From: Hymenobacter wooponensis
GTDB taxonomy: Bacteria; Bacteroidota; Bacteroidia; Cytophagales; Hymenobacteraceae
Assembly (NCBI RefSeq): GCF_004745865.1
Contig: NZ_SRKZ01000002.1
Location: 558,001-622,000 of the forward strand
Direction: 5' to 3'
DNA length: 64,000 nucleotides
In this document: piece by piece, positions 16,674 to 26,188 of the stretch
Position numbering within the stretch: position 1 is the stretch's first letter
Layout: each line of letters opens with the position of its first letter
Made by a program: the position numbers and the translations under genes
Notes under the pieces: model-generated
The model's input: only the letters and a program-made list of their open reading frames with translations
Told to the model about the DNA's origin: nothing
Database searches by the model: none

Positions 16674-18863
16674 CTAGCGGGCGCTGATAACCAACGACTG
16701 CGCTGATAGCCGCCGGCTGGTAGCGTCCGTCACCACCACCTGATAGATTCCTGAGCCTAGGCCAGTAGTTGGCAACAGTACCTCGCGGCTTGCTACAGCT
16801 TGCTGAATAACCAACTGCCCTTGGCCATTATACAGCATTACCTTACCTCCTTCGGCACTGGCTTCGGGTAGTGATACCCGCACTTGATCTGCCCCAGAAG
16901 CGGGGTTAGGATACAATGTCACTTGTTGCGCCAACGCTTTCCAGTTGACGGCTACCACTTGGGAGTAGCTCTCTGTACCATCGGCATCAACCTGCCGCAG
17001 ACGGTAGTATAGCACGGTAGTACCTTGTTTACCGGCCTCTTCATCGCGCAGATTGTACTGGCGCCGAGAGGTGCTGCTACCAGCAGCGGCCAGGCGCCCG
17101 ATAGCTGTAAACTCCTTGCTAGTTGCCCCGGCCGCACGCTCTACAACAAAGTGGCTGCTGTTGCGCTCAGAAGCGGTTTGCCATGCCAGATCTACCCCCG
17201 TACCGGCAGCCTTGGCGCCAAACTGCACCAACTCTACGGGCAGCGGTGCTGGCGCGACAATCTTGCTTGGGAAACCGGTAGGCCGGTCATCGGCGAAGGC
17301 ATAATAGATTTTCATGGCATCAAGGGCCGAAACGCCACTGGCCACTTCAATCTCTACCCAATCAAAGGCTTGCGTAGTAGCAAAGGATACTTCCTGCCGC
17401 CCATCTGCCAGTAGTTCTAGGTTAAGCAGGCTCGATCCACTAGCGCTTTCTACAAACTTTTGCCCAGTGCCCCCAGAGTAGGTATTAATCCGAATTGAGG
17501 ATAATAAGCTGGCATCTAGTAGGCCAGATGCACCGCCTAGAATCATGCCCGCCGTATTGCCAGCCAAGCCGGTGCCATTCAACTTCACCTTCAGGCGGGT
17601 AGTAGTACCTACTGCAACCCCGCTATTAATTTGAGCAAAGTTGTTCTTAAGGTCATTATCAGCAGCTTGGTTAGGGTTAGTGATGCCGCAATTCACACAT
17701 AACAGGCTACCTGCTTTGTATTGGCTGGTCTGGTATTGATTATTAACGTTGGAGAAGTTAGACAGAACGGGCTGCTGGTCGCGAAAGGCTTGTGGTTCGA
17801 TGCCAAAGCCATAGTAAATGCGCAAATCGTCTGCCAAGCCCAACAGGCTATTCTGCCGGATTTCTACCCGATCGAATGCCTTTGTAGATTCGAAGCTTAC
17901 CGCATATTGGCCGCCAGACAAAGCATTTAAATCCAAGAGCTGAGCTCCATTGCCTGACTCCTGCGGCACTCCATTGAGGTAAGTAGTAACCGTAAGACCC
18001 GACAACACCTTTGCATCAAGCAAGCTTCCGCTACCGACAACAAAACCAGCCTGATAACCGGCCGGAGCTTTGCCTTCCAACTGCGTTTGCAAGGTGGTAG
18101 GGCAGTTAACGTTGAGCAGTGAACTAAAAGAAGCGTAGTTAGTGAGGTCACCATCAACAGCATTACCTGGGTTAGATACACTGCTATTAGTGCACACTGT
18201 TACGCCATTTGGCTGAATAGCCGTGTTATAGTAGTTAGACAGGTTCTGGCTGAAACGAGAAACGTAGCCAGTAGCAGTTGTAACTACATTAGCATCAATT
18301 CCATACGCGTAGTAAACGTTTATATCATAGCTTACATTAATAACAGCGCCTGCCTCAATTTCTACTTGGTTAAATGGCTTGGTAGCCACAAATTCAACTC
18401 GCCCTGGGGTAGAGGTTCCTAAAACTGCCTTGGCAGCGTCAGTCACAATACGCGCCTCCTGAAACTGTGAGGTACCACTGGCGTCTTTCAAGTAAGTACG
18501 CAGTACCACGGCTCCAACAGTTGTAATGCCCGTACTGCTACCTAGTACTACTCCGGCCCGGTAGTCTTTCGGAACAACGGCTGGCATATCCATCCGAATT
18601 GCTACGGGAAAGAGCAGCAATGGCATGTGCATAGTAGCGTAGTTCGTAAGATCTGCATCTGCTGCCCGTCCCACGTTGTCTACATCGCCGTAACAAGTAG
18701 TAACGGCCACGGGACTTACACCTACAGTAGTGCAGGTGCGGTAATCCTGCGCTTTGTTTGAGTAGAAGGGTATGCTAGCAGCTAATAGCGTGCTGCTAAA
18801 GCTTGAAAACAGCAGCAGCAAACAGCTGAGGCTAACTACACGAGTGAATAGCATTGATCTCAT
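16674..18863 (-). CDS. T9SS-secreted protein with three internal repeats and a type A sorting domain
   Basis: 729 aa from ATG 18863 (MRSMLFTRVVSLSCLLLL, signal peptide to about residue 28); a GTG frame extends to 18959 but would bury the signal. Three repeat units of about 150-170 aa follow. Each has a Cys-rich start, a (V/A)D.DL(T/K)N motif, an AG(F/M/V)(V/I)LG segment, the sequence (K/Q)(P/A)F(N/D).VEI and a YY(A/G)(Y/F) end. Then comes an FN3-like unit from PVELVQFGAKAAGTGVDLAW. It ends with a type A sorting domain (VTLYPNPASGADQVRVSLP to SAQSLVISAR), so export through the type IX system to the cell surface or medium is predicted. Function unknown; it could be an adhesin or structural surface protein. 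Confidence 0.85.
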   Translation of the reverse strand: MRSMLFTRVVSLSCLLLLFSSFSSTLLAASIPFYSNKAQDYRTCTTVGVSPVAVTTCYGDVDNVGRAADADLTNYATMHMPLLLFPVAIRMDMPAVVPKDYRAGVVLGSSTGITTVGAVVLRTYLKDASGTSQFQEARIVTDAAKAVLGTSTPGRVEFVATKPFNQVEIEAGAVINVSYDINVYYAYGIDANVVTTATGYVSRFSQNLSNYYNTAIQPNGVTVCTNSSVSNPGNAVDGDLTNYASFSSLLNVNCPTTLQTQLEGKAPAGYQAGFVVGSGSLLDAKVLSGLTVTTYLNGVPQESGNGAQLLDLNALSGGQYAVSFESTKAFDRVEIRQNSLLGLADDLRIYYGFGIEPQAFRDQQPVLSNFSNVNNQYQTSQYKAGSLLCVNCGITNPNQAADNDLKNNFAQINSGVAVGTTTRLKVKLNGTGLAGNTAGMILGGASGLLDASLLSSIRINTYSGGTGQKFVESASGSSLLNLELLADGRQEVSFATTQAFDWVEIEVASGVSALDAMKIYYAFADDRPTGFPSKIVAPAPLPVELVQFGAKAAGTGVDLAWQTASERNSSHFVVERAAGATSKEFTAIGRLAAAGSSTSRRQYNLRDEEAGKQGTTVLYYRLRQVDADGTESYSQVVAVNWKALAQQVTLYPNPASGADQVRVSLPEASAEGGKVMLYNGQGQLVIQQAVASREVLLPTTGLGSGIYQVVVTDATSRRLSAQSLVISAR

Positions 18864-19216
18864 GAGGCAGGGGTTAAAGTAATAGGTGTAAGCAGTAGTG
18901 TTCCTGAGAGTGAGAGCTTTAGTCTCCTTCACAGTCAATTCTATTACCACTATTTTCACCCCTATCCTTATTCCTGATTATCAGTAATTTACATCTATAA
19001 GCAAAACACTATGTAATCCCAGATAGAGACTCAACTTCTTATATCGGGAAATTTTGGTAAGCCCATATTTCCCGCTTATACTCGCAACCCTACGCACTGT
19101 TTACTCCACCTGAGCTACCGAAAACTCTTAAGCCGAATTAGTACTTTACTTAGTTGCCCTCTTCGAGCGAAGAAACAGCGCTACGGCTACTTCGACTCAT
19201 GCATCCCTTTAATCCA
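18864..19216. other. Divergent intergenic region, no gene seen
   Basis: About 350 bp between the divergent T9SS protein and the sigma-54 regulator. It is AT-rich in its middle part (18960-19060). No convincing -24/-12 or TAnnTTTG pair was found for either gene. Confidence 0.45.
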
Positions 19217-20587
19217 ATGAGCTCCTCACAATCTGTCTCCATTTTCATTGTTGAAGACAACGCCTGGTATGGCGAGCTACTCGAATACAAGCTCGCGCAA
19301 AATCCAGATTACAGCATCCGGCGGTTTACAACTGCCCAGGCTTGCCTAGATCACCTGGTTGATAACCCAGACATCATCACGCTTGACTACTCCTTACCCG
19401 ACGGGCAGGGCGACCAAGTACTGCGCCAGATTCGGGAGCGGTTACCGGAGGTAGCTGTTATTGTTATCTCAGGTCAGGAAGATGTGCGCACCGCCATTGG
19501 GCTACTTCGCCAAGGGGCATACGATTACTTGGTAAAGGACGAGGAAACCGTTGACCGCTTATGGAACACCGTAAGCAACATTCGTAAGCAGTTGGCCTTG
19601 ACCCGTGAGAACAATCGTCTTCGGGAACAGATTGGCCAGAAGTACTCACCTGAGCGAGCCATTCTGGGGGAAAGTCCGCAGATTCAGCAGCTCTATGGAC
19701 TAATTGATAAAGCGGCCCGCACCAACATTACCGTTTCGTTGAGCGGCGAAACCGGTACGGGCAAAGAACTGGTGGCTAAAGCTATCCACTTCCGCTCTGA
19801 GCGCCGCGAAGGGGCCTTTGTGGCAGTTAACGTAGCCGCAATTCCGCGCGAGCTAATTGAGAGCGAGCTATTTGGTCATGAGAAAGGCGCCTTTACGGGC
19901 GCCGTAAGCCGCCGCATCGGGCGGTTTGAAGAGGCACACAAAGGCACGCTCTTCCTCGATGAAATTGCTGACCTCGAACTTAACCTACAGGCCAAGTTAC
20001 TTCGGGTGCTGCAGGAGCGTGAGGTGACGCGTGTGGGAGGTAGCGCCCGGATTCCGTTTGATGCGCGCCTAATGGTAGCTACTCACCGCGACTTGGGCCT
20101 AGAAGTAAAGGAAGGGCGTTTCCGGGAAGACCTGTATTACCGCCTGCTAGGCCTGCCTATTGTGCTGCCCCCACTGCGGGAACGCGGGAACGATGTGTTG
20201 GTGTTAGCGCAGGCTTTCTTGCGTGAGTTCTGCGAGCAGAATCACATGCCGGCTTGCACCCTCTCACCAGCAGCCCAGCATAAGCTGCAGCAATACGCTT
20301 TCCCTGGCAACGTGCGTGAGCTAAAAGCGGTGGTGGAGCTAGCGGCTGTTCTGGCCGATGGTGACATCATCCAACCCCAAGATCTGTCGTTGCGCAACGG
20401 GACAACAAATGGGGCCGAAATGGGCAATGGCGTCACCAATGAATCGCTCAGGATTCAAATGGCCAACATCGTGCAGAACTACCTAGACGCCCATAATGGT
20501 AATATTTTGCAGGTAGCAGCCAAATTACAGATCGGTAAGTCTACTATTTATCGTATGGTTCAGAATAATGAGGTCCGCTTACGCTGA
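19217..20587 (+). CDS. Sigma-54-dependent response regulator (NtrC family)
   Basis: 456 aa with REC, AAA+ and Fis-type HTH domains. The receiver starts [17 protein letters not shown]. The phosphoacceptor is Asp57 ([11 protein letters not shown]), with the conserved Lys in YDYLVKDEE. The AAA+ domain has Walker A GETGTGKE, the sigma-54-contacting GAFTGA loop (residues 224-229), Walker [12 protein letters not shown] and the sensor PGNVREL. The HTH lies at the C-terminus ([20 protein letters not shown]). ATG 19217 puts the receiver strand at residue 7; ATG 19199 and TTG 19154 are alternatives. It is followed after 24 bp by a hybrid kinase, the probable partner. It activates sigma-54 promoters; its targets are unknown. 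Confidence 0.93.
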   Translation: MSSSQSVSIFIVEDNAWYGELLEYKLAQNPDYSIRRFTTAQACLDHLVDNPDIITLDYSLPDGQGDQVLRQIRERLPEVAVIVISGQEDVRTAIGLLRQGAYDYLVKDEETVDRLWNTVSNIRKQLALTRENNRLREQIGQKYSPERAILGESPQIQQLYGLIDKAARTNITVSLSGETGTGKELVAKAIHFRSERREGAFVAVNVAAIPRELIESELFGHEKGAFTGAVSRRIGRFEEAHKGTLFLDEIADLELNLQAKLLRVLQEREVTRVGGSARIPFDARLMVATHRDLGLEVKEGRFREDLYYRLLGLPIVLPPLRERGNDVLVLAQAFLREFCEQNHMPACTLSPAAQHKLQQYAFPGNVRELKAVVELAAVLADGDIIQPQDLSLRNGTTNGAEMGNGVTNESLRIQMANIVQNYLDAHNGNILQVAAKLQIGKSTIYRMVQNNEVRLR

Positions 20588-20611
20588 CCTTCACCATTAT
20601 TCTGTTGCTCA

Positions 20612-23600
20612 ATGACCTCTATAAGCCACCGACATCTGGCCCGCCTGTTGCGCCGTACTCAACAGGCCTATCGGGAGGCCCAGCAGTCTTCTCAGCAAGC
20701 GCAAGTTCAGCTACAAGACTTTAAGTCTCGCTCACAAGCAGCTGCGGCTCAGGCGGCTGCGCTGCTGCAGACCATGAGCACCGCTATTCTGGCCGAGGAC
20801 TACCAGCATACGATAACGCTCCTTAACCAGCGAATCTGTGACTTGTTTGGGCTGCCGGAAGACCCCAGCGTTTACATAGGTAGGTCGAGCGAGGCATTGT
20901 TGGAAAATGGCTCCGTGGGCTTCCGGGATACGGCTCAGTTTCAAGAGGCGCGACGCGTAGCAACCCTAGGCCAGCAACGCGAAAGTGGTGTACTGTTCAA
21001 GCTCAACAACGGCACCATCATTCAGCAAGACTACCTGCCGGTAGTGCAGAATGGCCGGACGGTGCTGCACATTTGGAGCTACGAAGATGTGACCCTACGC
21101 CAGCAGGCCCAAGAACGCGTACAAGAACTCTCGGACCTGGCTGAGCAGAGCCCCCAGCCAATTATTCGTTTTGATGCTACGGGTAAGGCCCGCTATGCCA
21201 ACCCAGCGGCCGCAAAGGCATTAGCAGCGCTGGAGCAGCCCAGTGAGGCCTCCGTGAGAGCAGTGTTATCCGACGAAATCAACCAAGCCCTTAATGAAGG
21301 GCAGCCCCGCACGTTTGAGCTGCGCCTAGATGGAGGCTTTTACCTCTGGACGGTTGCCCCGCTTGGGCGTGAGAATGGCGCCAATGTGTACCTGACGGAT
21401 ATCACCCTCCGTCGTCAGGCAGAAGCAGAGTTGGTTAGAAATCAGCTATTCACGCTTCGCATCAATGATACGGTACCCAACATTGTGTTTCTCTACGACA
21501 TGGAGGCGGGCAAGCTCATGTATTGCAACCGGCAATGCGAGCCCATGTTGGGATACACAGAGGCTGAATTAATGGGCATGGGCTCTAGTCTGGCTCAGCA
21601 ACTGCTGCACCCAGAGGACCTGCGTACCATGCAGAGTCGGCAGAAATTGCTGATAACCTTAGAAGATAGCCAGGTTCTTACCTCAGAATACCGCATGCTC
21701 CATCGTGATGGCAACTGGCGGTGGATGAGCCTGAAAAGCACCTGTTTCATGCGTGACTCTAAAGGGCGAGTATCGCAAGTGGTGGGCTCAGTAGCTGACG
21801 TTACTGAGCGGCGTACCACCGAAGAGCAATTGCGTCAGAGCCGACTATTAATGGACCGCGTCACGAATACCACCCCCAACCTGATCTACATCTTTGATGT
21901 ACGGCGGCAATCTACGGTGTATTGCAACAGCTACATCAAAACTATGCTGGGTTATACGGAGGCGGAGCTGCAGAACATGGGCTCGGCGGTACTACCCAAC
22001 CTGCTTCCTCCCGACCAACAGGTACGCATGCGGGCGCACTTCGCTGATGTAGCCCAAGCTGCTGATGGTGCCGTGCTGCACCTAGAGTTTTACCTCTACC
22101 ACCGCAACGGCACCGAGCGCTGGCTGCGCATCAGCACTACACCGTTTGAGCGCGATTCTAATGGCAATGTGCACCAGGTAGTAGGTTCGGCGGAGGACAT
22201 CACGCGCTGGAAAGTAGCCGATGAGCAGCGACGCTCTGCTAACCGCCGGCTGGCGGAGCAGAACCGTTTATTCCGGCAGGTAATTGATACGGCTCCCAAT
22301 CTCATCTACCTAAAGGACATTACGGGCAACTACGTCCTGGCCAACCAGGCCACGGCCCAGCTCTACAAGCTGACAGCCGAGGAACTGGTACAGACTCCCA
22401 TTGAGGAACTGGAGAAAACATACCCTGATATGATGCGCTACCGACTCGCCGACGAGCAGGTAATCCGCACCCAGCAGGAACTAGCTCAGGAAGATACGTT
22501 TGTGTCGGCAGAAGGACAGGTGCATTGGTTTAATAGCATTAAGCGGCCCTTCCTGCTGGCCGATGGTACGGTGCAGGTGCTGGGCGTTGACAATGAAATC
22601 ACCACGCTGAAAGAAACGGAGCAAGCCCTGCAGAAAGCCAAGGAAATAGCCGAAGAAAACGCGCAGGCACGCCAGAACTTTCTCACTAATATGAGCCACG
22701 AGATTCGAACGCCCATGAACGGTATCATGGGCCTAGCGGATCTTTTGGCTAAAACTCCGCTAAACGAGCAACAGCGGCAGTACTTGCAGCACATTCATCA
22801 CTCCGCTGAAAACCTGCTGGTAGTAATCAACGACATTCTGGATATGGCCCAACTTGGAGCTGGCCGAATCCGGGTGGAGGCCATGCCTTTCCAGCTAGAT
22901 GAGGTGCTGAAGGCCAGCTGCCAGTCGCTGCTTCATACGGCCACTGAAAAAGGCATAAACCTTCGGTTGCAATTGCCCCCTCCCGAGGTGCCCATGCGGG
23001 TAATTGGGGACCCATACCGCTTGCGGCAGGTGCTGCTGAATTTGCTCAACAACGCCGTAAAGTTTACGGAGCGTGGTGATGTACTACTTACTTGCCGGCG
23101 CGTGAGTAAGCTTGATGCTCCACTACAGTTGCAGTTCTCGGTGCTCGATACGGGCATTGGTATCCCGCCAAATCAGTTGCAGGCCATGTTTGAGCCTTTC
23201 GCCCAGGCGTCGGCTAGTACGGCCCGTGAATATGGCGGCTCTGGGTTGGGGCTTAGTATTTCGCGAGGGCTAGTTGAGCTACTAGGTGGTGAGCTGACGG
23301 CGGAGAGCCATCTGCATAAAGGCAGCATATTCCGGTTCACGCTGCCTTTTGAGGTTGCCACCGACGACGCGCCTGTAATCGTAGAAGAAACCATTACGGA
23401 CTACCAGACACTTGGCCGCCGCAGTGTGTTGCTGGCCGAAGACAACGCCGTTAACCAGTTGCTGGTGCGGACTATGTTGGAGGGATGGGGCCTAGAAGTG
23501 GACGTGGCCTCTTCTGGCCCAGAAGCGCTGGCTAAGTTCCGCTGCCGCACCTACGATATAGTGCTCATGGACATCCAGATGCCTGGCCTAGACGGCGTGA

Positions 23601-24196
23601 CAACTACGCGCCTGCTGCGCGAACACCCCGATGCGGCCCGGGCTGCGACACCAGTGGTGGCGCTTACTGCCCACGCCATGCGGGGTGAAGCCGAACGATA
23701 CTTGCAGGCTGGTCTGAACGCTTACCTTTCTAAACCCTTCCGCGAGCAAGACCTGTTTCGCACAATTTCCAGCCTGCTGAGTGGAGGAACTCCACCCCTT
23801 CCTGAACCAACAGCAATACCAGAGTCCCAGCCTGCTCCCGACGACGCAGCCCCCCTATACGACCTAACCGCACTGCGCCGCCACACTAACGCTGATGAAG
23901 GCTTTGTACGGCGCTTAGTGAACATCTTTATCCAAACCACTCCCCCTATAGTAGCGGAGTTAGAGGCCAGCCTGTCCAAAGCAGACCGAGTGCAAATTGC
24001 GGCAACAGCTCACCACCTGAAAAGCTCAGTTGATGGCCTAGGCGTACAGCGCCTACACGGTGTGCTACGTGATTTAGAAAGGGCTACTGCTCCTTCGGAT
24101 GCTCCTGATAGTGCGCAGCTTGGCGTGTGGGTTGCGCAAGTACGCCACACTCTTGACGAGGTAATTCGTCAGTTGCGCGAAGAATTTCCTGCCTAA
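20612..24196 (+). CDS. Hybrid histidine kinase: five PAS domains, HisKA, HATPase, REC, HPt
   Basis: 1194 aa, no transmembrane segments seen, so cytoplasmic. A short coiled coil (residues 10-45) is followed by about five PAS units, of which three start with the similar T(V/T/A)PN(I/L)(V/I)(F/Y)L pattern. HisKA has the H-box MSHEIRTPMNG with His696. HATPase_c has the N-box LLNLLNNAVKF, then DTGIGIP and GGSGLGLSI. The receiver (SVLLAEDNAVNQLL) has Asp987 in VLMDIQMPGLDG. The C-terminal HPt has His1134 in TAHHLKSS. All residues for an internal relay His-Asp-His are present, which can pass phosphate on to the NtrC-type regulator 24 bp upstream. Ligand of the PAS array unknown. Confidence 0.93.
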   Translation: MTSISHRHLARLLRRTQQAYREAQQSSQQAQVQLQDFKSRSQAAAAQAAALLQTMSTAILAEDYQHTITLLNQRICDLFGLPEDPSVYIGRSSEALLENGSVGFRDTAQFQEARRVATLGQQRESGVLFKLNNGTIIQQDYLPVVQNGRTVLHIWSYEDVTLRQQAQERVQELSDLAEQSPQPIIRFDATGKARYANPAAAKALAALEQPSEASVRAVLSDEINQALNEGQPRTFELRLDGGFYLWTVAPLGRENGANVYLTDITLRRQAEAELVRNQLFTLRINDTVPNIVFLYDMEAGKLMYCNRQCEPMLGYTEAELMGMGSSLAQQLLHPEDLRTMQSRQKLLITLEDSQVLTSEYRMLHRDGNWRWMSLKSTCFMRDSKGRVSQVVGSVADVTERRTTEEQLRQSRLLMDRVTNTTPNLIYIFDVRRQSTVYCNSYIKTMLGYTEAELQNMGSAVLPNLLPPDQQVRMRAHFADVAQAADGAVLHLEFYLYHRNGTERWLRISTTPFERDSNGNVHQVVGSAEDITRWKVADEQRRSANRRLAEQNRLFRQVIDTAPNLIYLKDITGNYVLANQATAQLYKLTAEELVQTPIEELEKTYPDMMRYRLADEQVIRTQQELAQEDTFVSAEGQVHWFNSIKRPFLLADGTVQVLGVDNEITTLKETEQALQKAKEIAEENAQARQNFLTNMSHEIRTPMNGIMGLADLLAKTPLNEQQRQYLQHIHHSAENLLVVINDILDMAQLGAGRIRVEAMPFQLDEVLKASCQSLLHTATEKGINLRLQLPPPEVPMRVIGDPYRLRQVLLNLLNNAVKFTERGDVLLTCRRVSKLDAPLQLQFSVLDTGIGIPPNQLQAMFEPFAQASASTAREYGGSGLGLSISRGLVELLGGELTAESHLHKGSIFRFTLPFEVATDDAPVIVEETITDYQTLGRRSVLLAEDNAVNQLLVRTMLEGWGLEVDVASSGPEALAKFRCRTYDIVLMDIQMPGLDGVTTTRLLREHPDAARAATPVVALTAHAMRGEAERYLQAGLNAYLSKPFREQDLFRTISSLLSGGTPPLPEPTAIPESQPAPDDAAPLYDLTALRRHTNADEGFVRRLVNIFIQTTPPIVAELEASLSKADRVQIAATAHHLKSSVDGLGVQRLHGVLRDLERATAPSDAPDSAQLGVWVAQVRHTLDEVIRQLREEFPA

Positions 24197-24212
24197 GGCT
24201 GTTGGTAGGTGT

Positions 24213-25271
24213 ATGTCGTCTGCGGTTCTTGTTCTTGATGCGGTAGTTATAGGTGCTGGCCAAACAGGCCTAGCGGCCGCCTATTATCTCCAGCAACGGC
24301 AGGCTTCTTACGTTGTGCTTGATGAGCGGCCAGTGGTAGGCCACGTCTGGTCTTCACGTTATGCATCTTTACGGCTTTTTTCGCCAGCCTGGGCTAGTAG
24401 CCTACCCGGGTTGCCGTGGCCAGGAAAGCAGCTACGTTACCCTACCAAAGACGAAGCGGCTGACTACCTGCGCTCCTATGCAGAGCATTTTCAGCTGGCC
24501 GTTGAGACCAACCAGCGAGTTACCTGTGTGCAGCTTACTAAAGGCGGCTTTGAGGTGCAGACGGCTGCCGGTAGTCGGTATCAAACGCCCCGCGTTATTG
24601 TGTGTACAGGCCCATACACGGCCCCACGCATTCCTGATTTTGCCGCCAACTTGCCGCCTGCTGTAGCACAGTTTCACAGCAGTTCGTACACTGAGCCAAG
24701 CCAACTAGCGGGTGAAGTGGTGGCAGTAGTAGGTAGCGGGAACTCTGCTTTACAGATTGCTGCTGATTTGGCTATGCATGGCCACACAGTGTATGCGGCT
24801 TTTGATGAGAAAACGCCCGCTATGCCTAATAATACAGCTATGTGGGTTTCCCTGCTGAGCACAGGGCTATTGCAGGTGCCTAGCCAGAACTGGCTGGGCC
24901 GATTCATGCGCCAGCAGCCCGAACCCGTAGTACGCGCCGATTTACGGCGGTTGCAACGCTTGCCCAACGTGCATTTCATGGGCCGGGCAGTGGCGGCCAC
25001 ACCCGAAGGTGGCCTAGTTGGGCAGCGCGCCACCACTCCTGCCCTGGCGGCTGTGGTGTGGGCCACGGGCTACCGCCCCAATTATTCTTGGCTACACGTA
25101 CCGCAGGCACTTACGGTAGCAGGTGCACCTCGCCACTCGAAAGGCATTTCGCCGGTGCCTGGGCTAGCATTTTTAGGGCTCGACTGGCTGACTAGCCGCC
25201 GGTCGGCGTTAATGGGTGGGGCTGCTGCCGATGCCCGTTACGTGGTGCAGCAACTGCTAGAAAGCACATAA
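24213..25271 (+). CDS. Flavin-dependent monooxygenase-like NAD(P)/FAD oxidoreductase (CzcO/FMO type)
   Basis: 352 aa. The first Rossmann motif is AVVIGAGQTGLAAAYYL (FAD). VWSSRYASLRLFSPAW is a typical FMO-like segment. The second GxGxxG is VVAVVGSGNSALQIAADLA (NAD(P)H), and VVWATGYRPNYSWL is the conserved ATG motif. Proteins of this group are annotated as CzcO-like or FMO-like oxidoreductases; substrates vary and cannot be told from sequence. It begins 17 bp after the hybrid kinase stop on the same strand, so it may be in one operon with the two-component genes. Confidence 0.88.
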   Translation: MSSAVLVLDAVVIGAGQTGLAAAYYLQQRQASYVVLDERPVVGHVWSSRYASLRLFSPAWASSLPGLPWPGKQLRYPTKDEAADYLRSYAEHFQLAVETNQRVTCVQLTKGGFEVQTAAGSRYQTPRVIVCTGPYTAPRIPDFAANLPPAVAQFHSSSYTEPSQLAGEVVAVVGSGNSALQIAADLAMHGHTVYAAFDEKTPAMPNNTAMWVSLLSTGLLQVPSQNWLGRFMRQQPEPVVRADLRRLQRLPNVHFMGRAVAATPEGGLVGQRATTPALAAVVWATGYRPNYSWLHVPQALTVAGAPRHSKGISPVPGLAFLGLDWLTSRRSALMGGAAADARYVVQQLLEST

Positions 25272-25386
25272 TTATGCTGAAACTCCCGCATGGCTTTCGG
25301 GGTTAGTATATTGTACCTTGTACCAGAGACTGTTGGTGACTCAACAGGTGTACTCGGAATTCTTTTTGCCTTAAATTCTCTTTTGT

Positions 25387-25506
25387 ATGACGCTCCTGAT
25401 TTTTTTCGGAATAATGCTGGTTACCGCTCTGCTGGCTCTTGACACGGTTAACAACGTGAAGGACATGCTGAAGCCAGTACCAGTTCGGGCGAACAACGGC
25501 CGCTAA
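25387..25506 (+). CDS. Small membrane peptide, 39 aa
   Basis: The ATG at 25387 opens MTLLIFFGIMLVTALLALD, a single hydrophobic helix, followed by a soluble tail (TVNNVKDMLKPVPVRANNGR) and TAA at 25504-25506. A strong terminator begins 28 bp after the stop, which supports a dedicated short transcript. It has no recognised family. Single-helix peptides like this often modulate larger membrane complexes, but no partner is evident here. Confidence 0.5.
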   Translation: MTLLIFFGIMLVTALLALDTVNNVKDMLKPVPVRANNGR

Positions 25507-25533
25507 GTAGCCTTGCACTGCCCTGACAAGCAG

Positions 25534-25563
25534 AAAGCGCTCCGGTTTCGGAGCGCTTTTTTT
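25534..25563 (+). terminator. Terminator of the small membrane peptide gene
   Basis: AAAGCGCTCCG-GTTT-CGGAGCGCTTT, followed by a T-run on the plus strand. Confidence 0.9.
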
Positions 25564-25578
25564 GTGGCCTACACACAA

Positions 25579-25603
25579 GAAAGGCAGCCCTGCGGGCTGC
25601 CTT
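25579..25603 (-). terminator. Terminator of the small T9SS gene
   Basis: AAGGCAGCCC-GCA-GGGCTGCCTT on the minus strand, followed by TCTTGT. It lies 26 bp downstream of the stop at 25630. Confidence 0.7.
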
Positions 25604-25629
25604 CACCTGTTATTCTCTGAGTGGTTTGT

Positions 25630-26016
25630 TTACCGTATTACCAACTTGCGCATCTCACTGCCCGAATCGGTTTCTAGCTTGATGTAGTAAAGACCACTGG
25701 TGAACTTGCTTAAGTCTAGCACTTTTACGAACCGGTCATTCAGCTCTGAGAGCGACTCCCGATACAACACTGAGCCAATTACGTTTAACACTCGCAACTC
25801 TAGCTTCCGCCCCTCAAACCCGTTAATGGCAACATGCACAATACCTGTGCTGGGATTAGGATACACCAGCAGCGCTTTTTCCTCTCCGTTGAGACGCACT
25901 GTTGGTTTAGCCGCAAGTGTTGTGCTGGCCTGGGCCGCTGCCTGCGACACTGACCGTTGCAACATGCCGCAAACAAGTAGGGTGAGTAAGCAAAAGAAGC
26001 GTAAGCGTTTCATCAT
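25630..26016 (-). CDS. Small T9SS type A sorting-domain protein
   Basis: 128 aa. The signal peptide MMKRLRFFCLLTLLVCGMLQRSVSQAA is followed by only about 20 linker residues. Then comes a complete type A sorting domain: LLVYPNPSTGIVHVAI, LELRVLNVIGSVLYRE, TSGLYYIKLETDSGSEMRKLVIR. The whole mature protein is therefore little more than the sorting domain, with no cargo domain. Two adjacent ATGs (26014-26016 and 26011-26013) can serve as start. It could be a minimal surface protein or the remnant of a larger one. Export by the type IX system is inferred from the domain. Confidence 0.85.
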   Translation of the reverse strand: MMKRLRFFCLLTLLVCGMLQRSVSQAAAQASTTLAAKPTVRLNGEEKALLVYPNPSTGIVHVAINGFEGRKLELRVLNVIGSVLYRESLSELNDRFVKVLDLSKFTSGLYYIKLETDSGSEMRKLVIR

Positions 26017-26188
26017 AAAGGCGCGTAAGGGTGAGATGCGTAGGAGCGCTGACTAGCAATAACGGGAGGCACTAATTTAGGTTGGCAAAGGTAACAGGGT
26101 ATTTTGTTTGCTCCGTCTGAATATAACGCATCTTCGATAAAAGAACAGGTTTTATCTTCTGTTTCACCTATTTACCTGACGAATAAAT

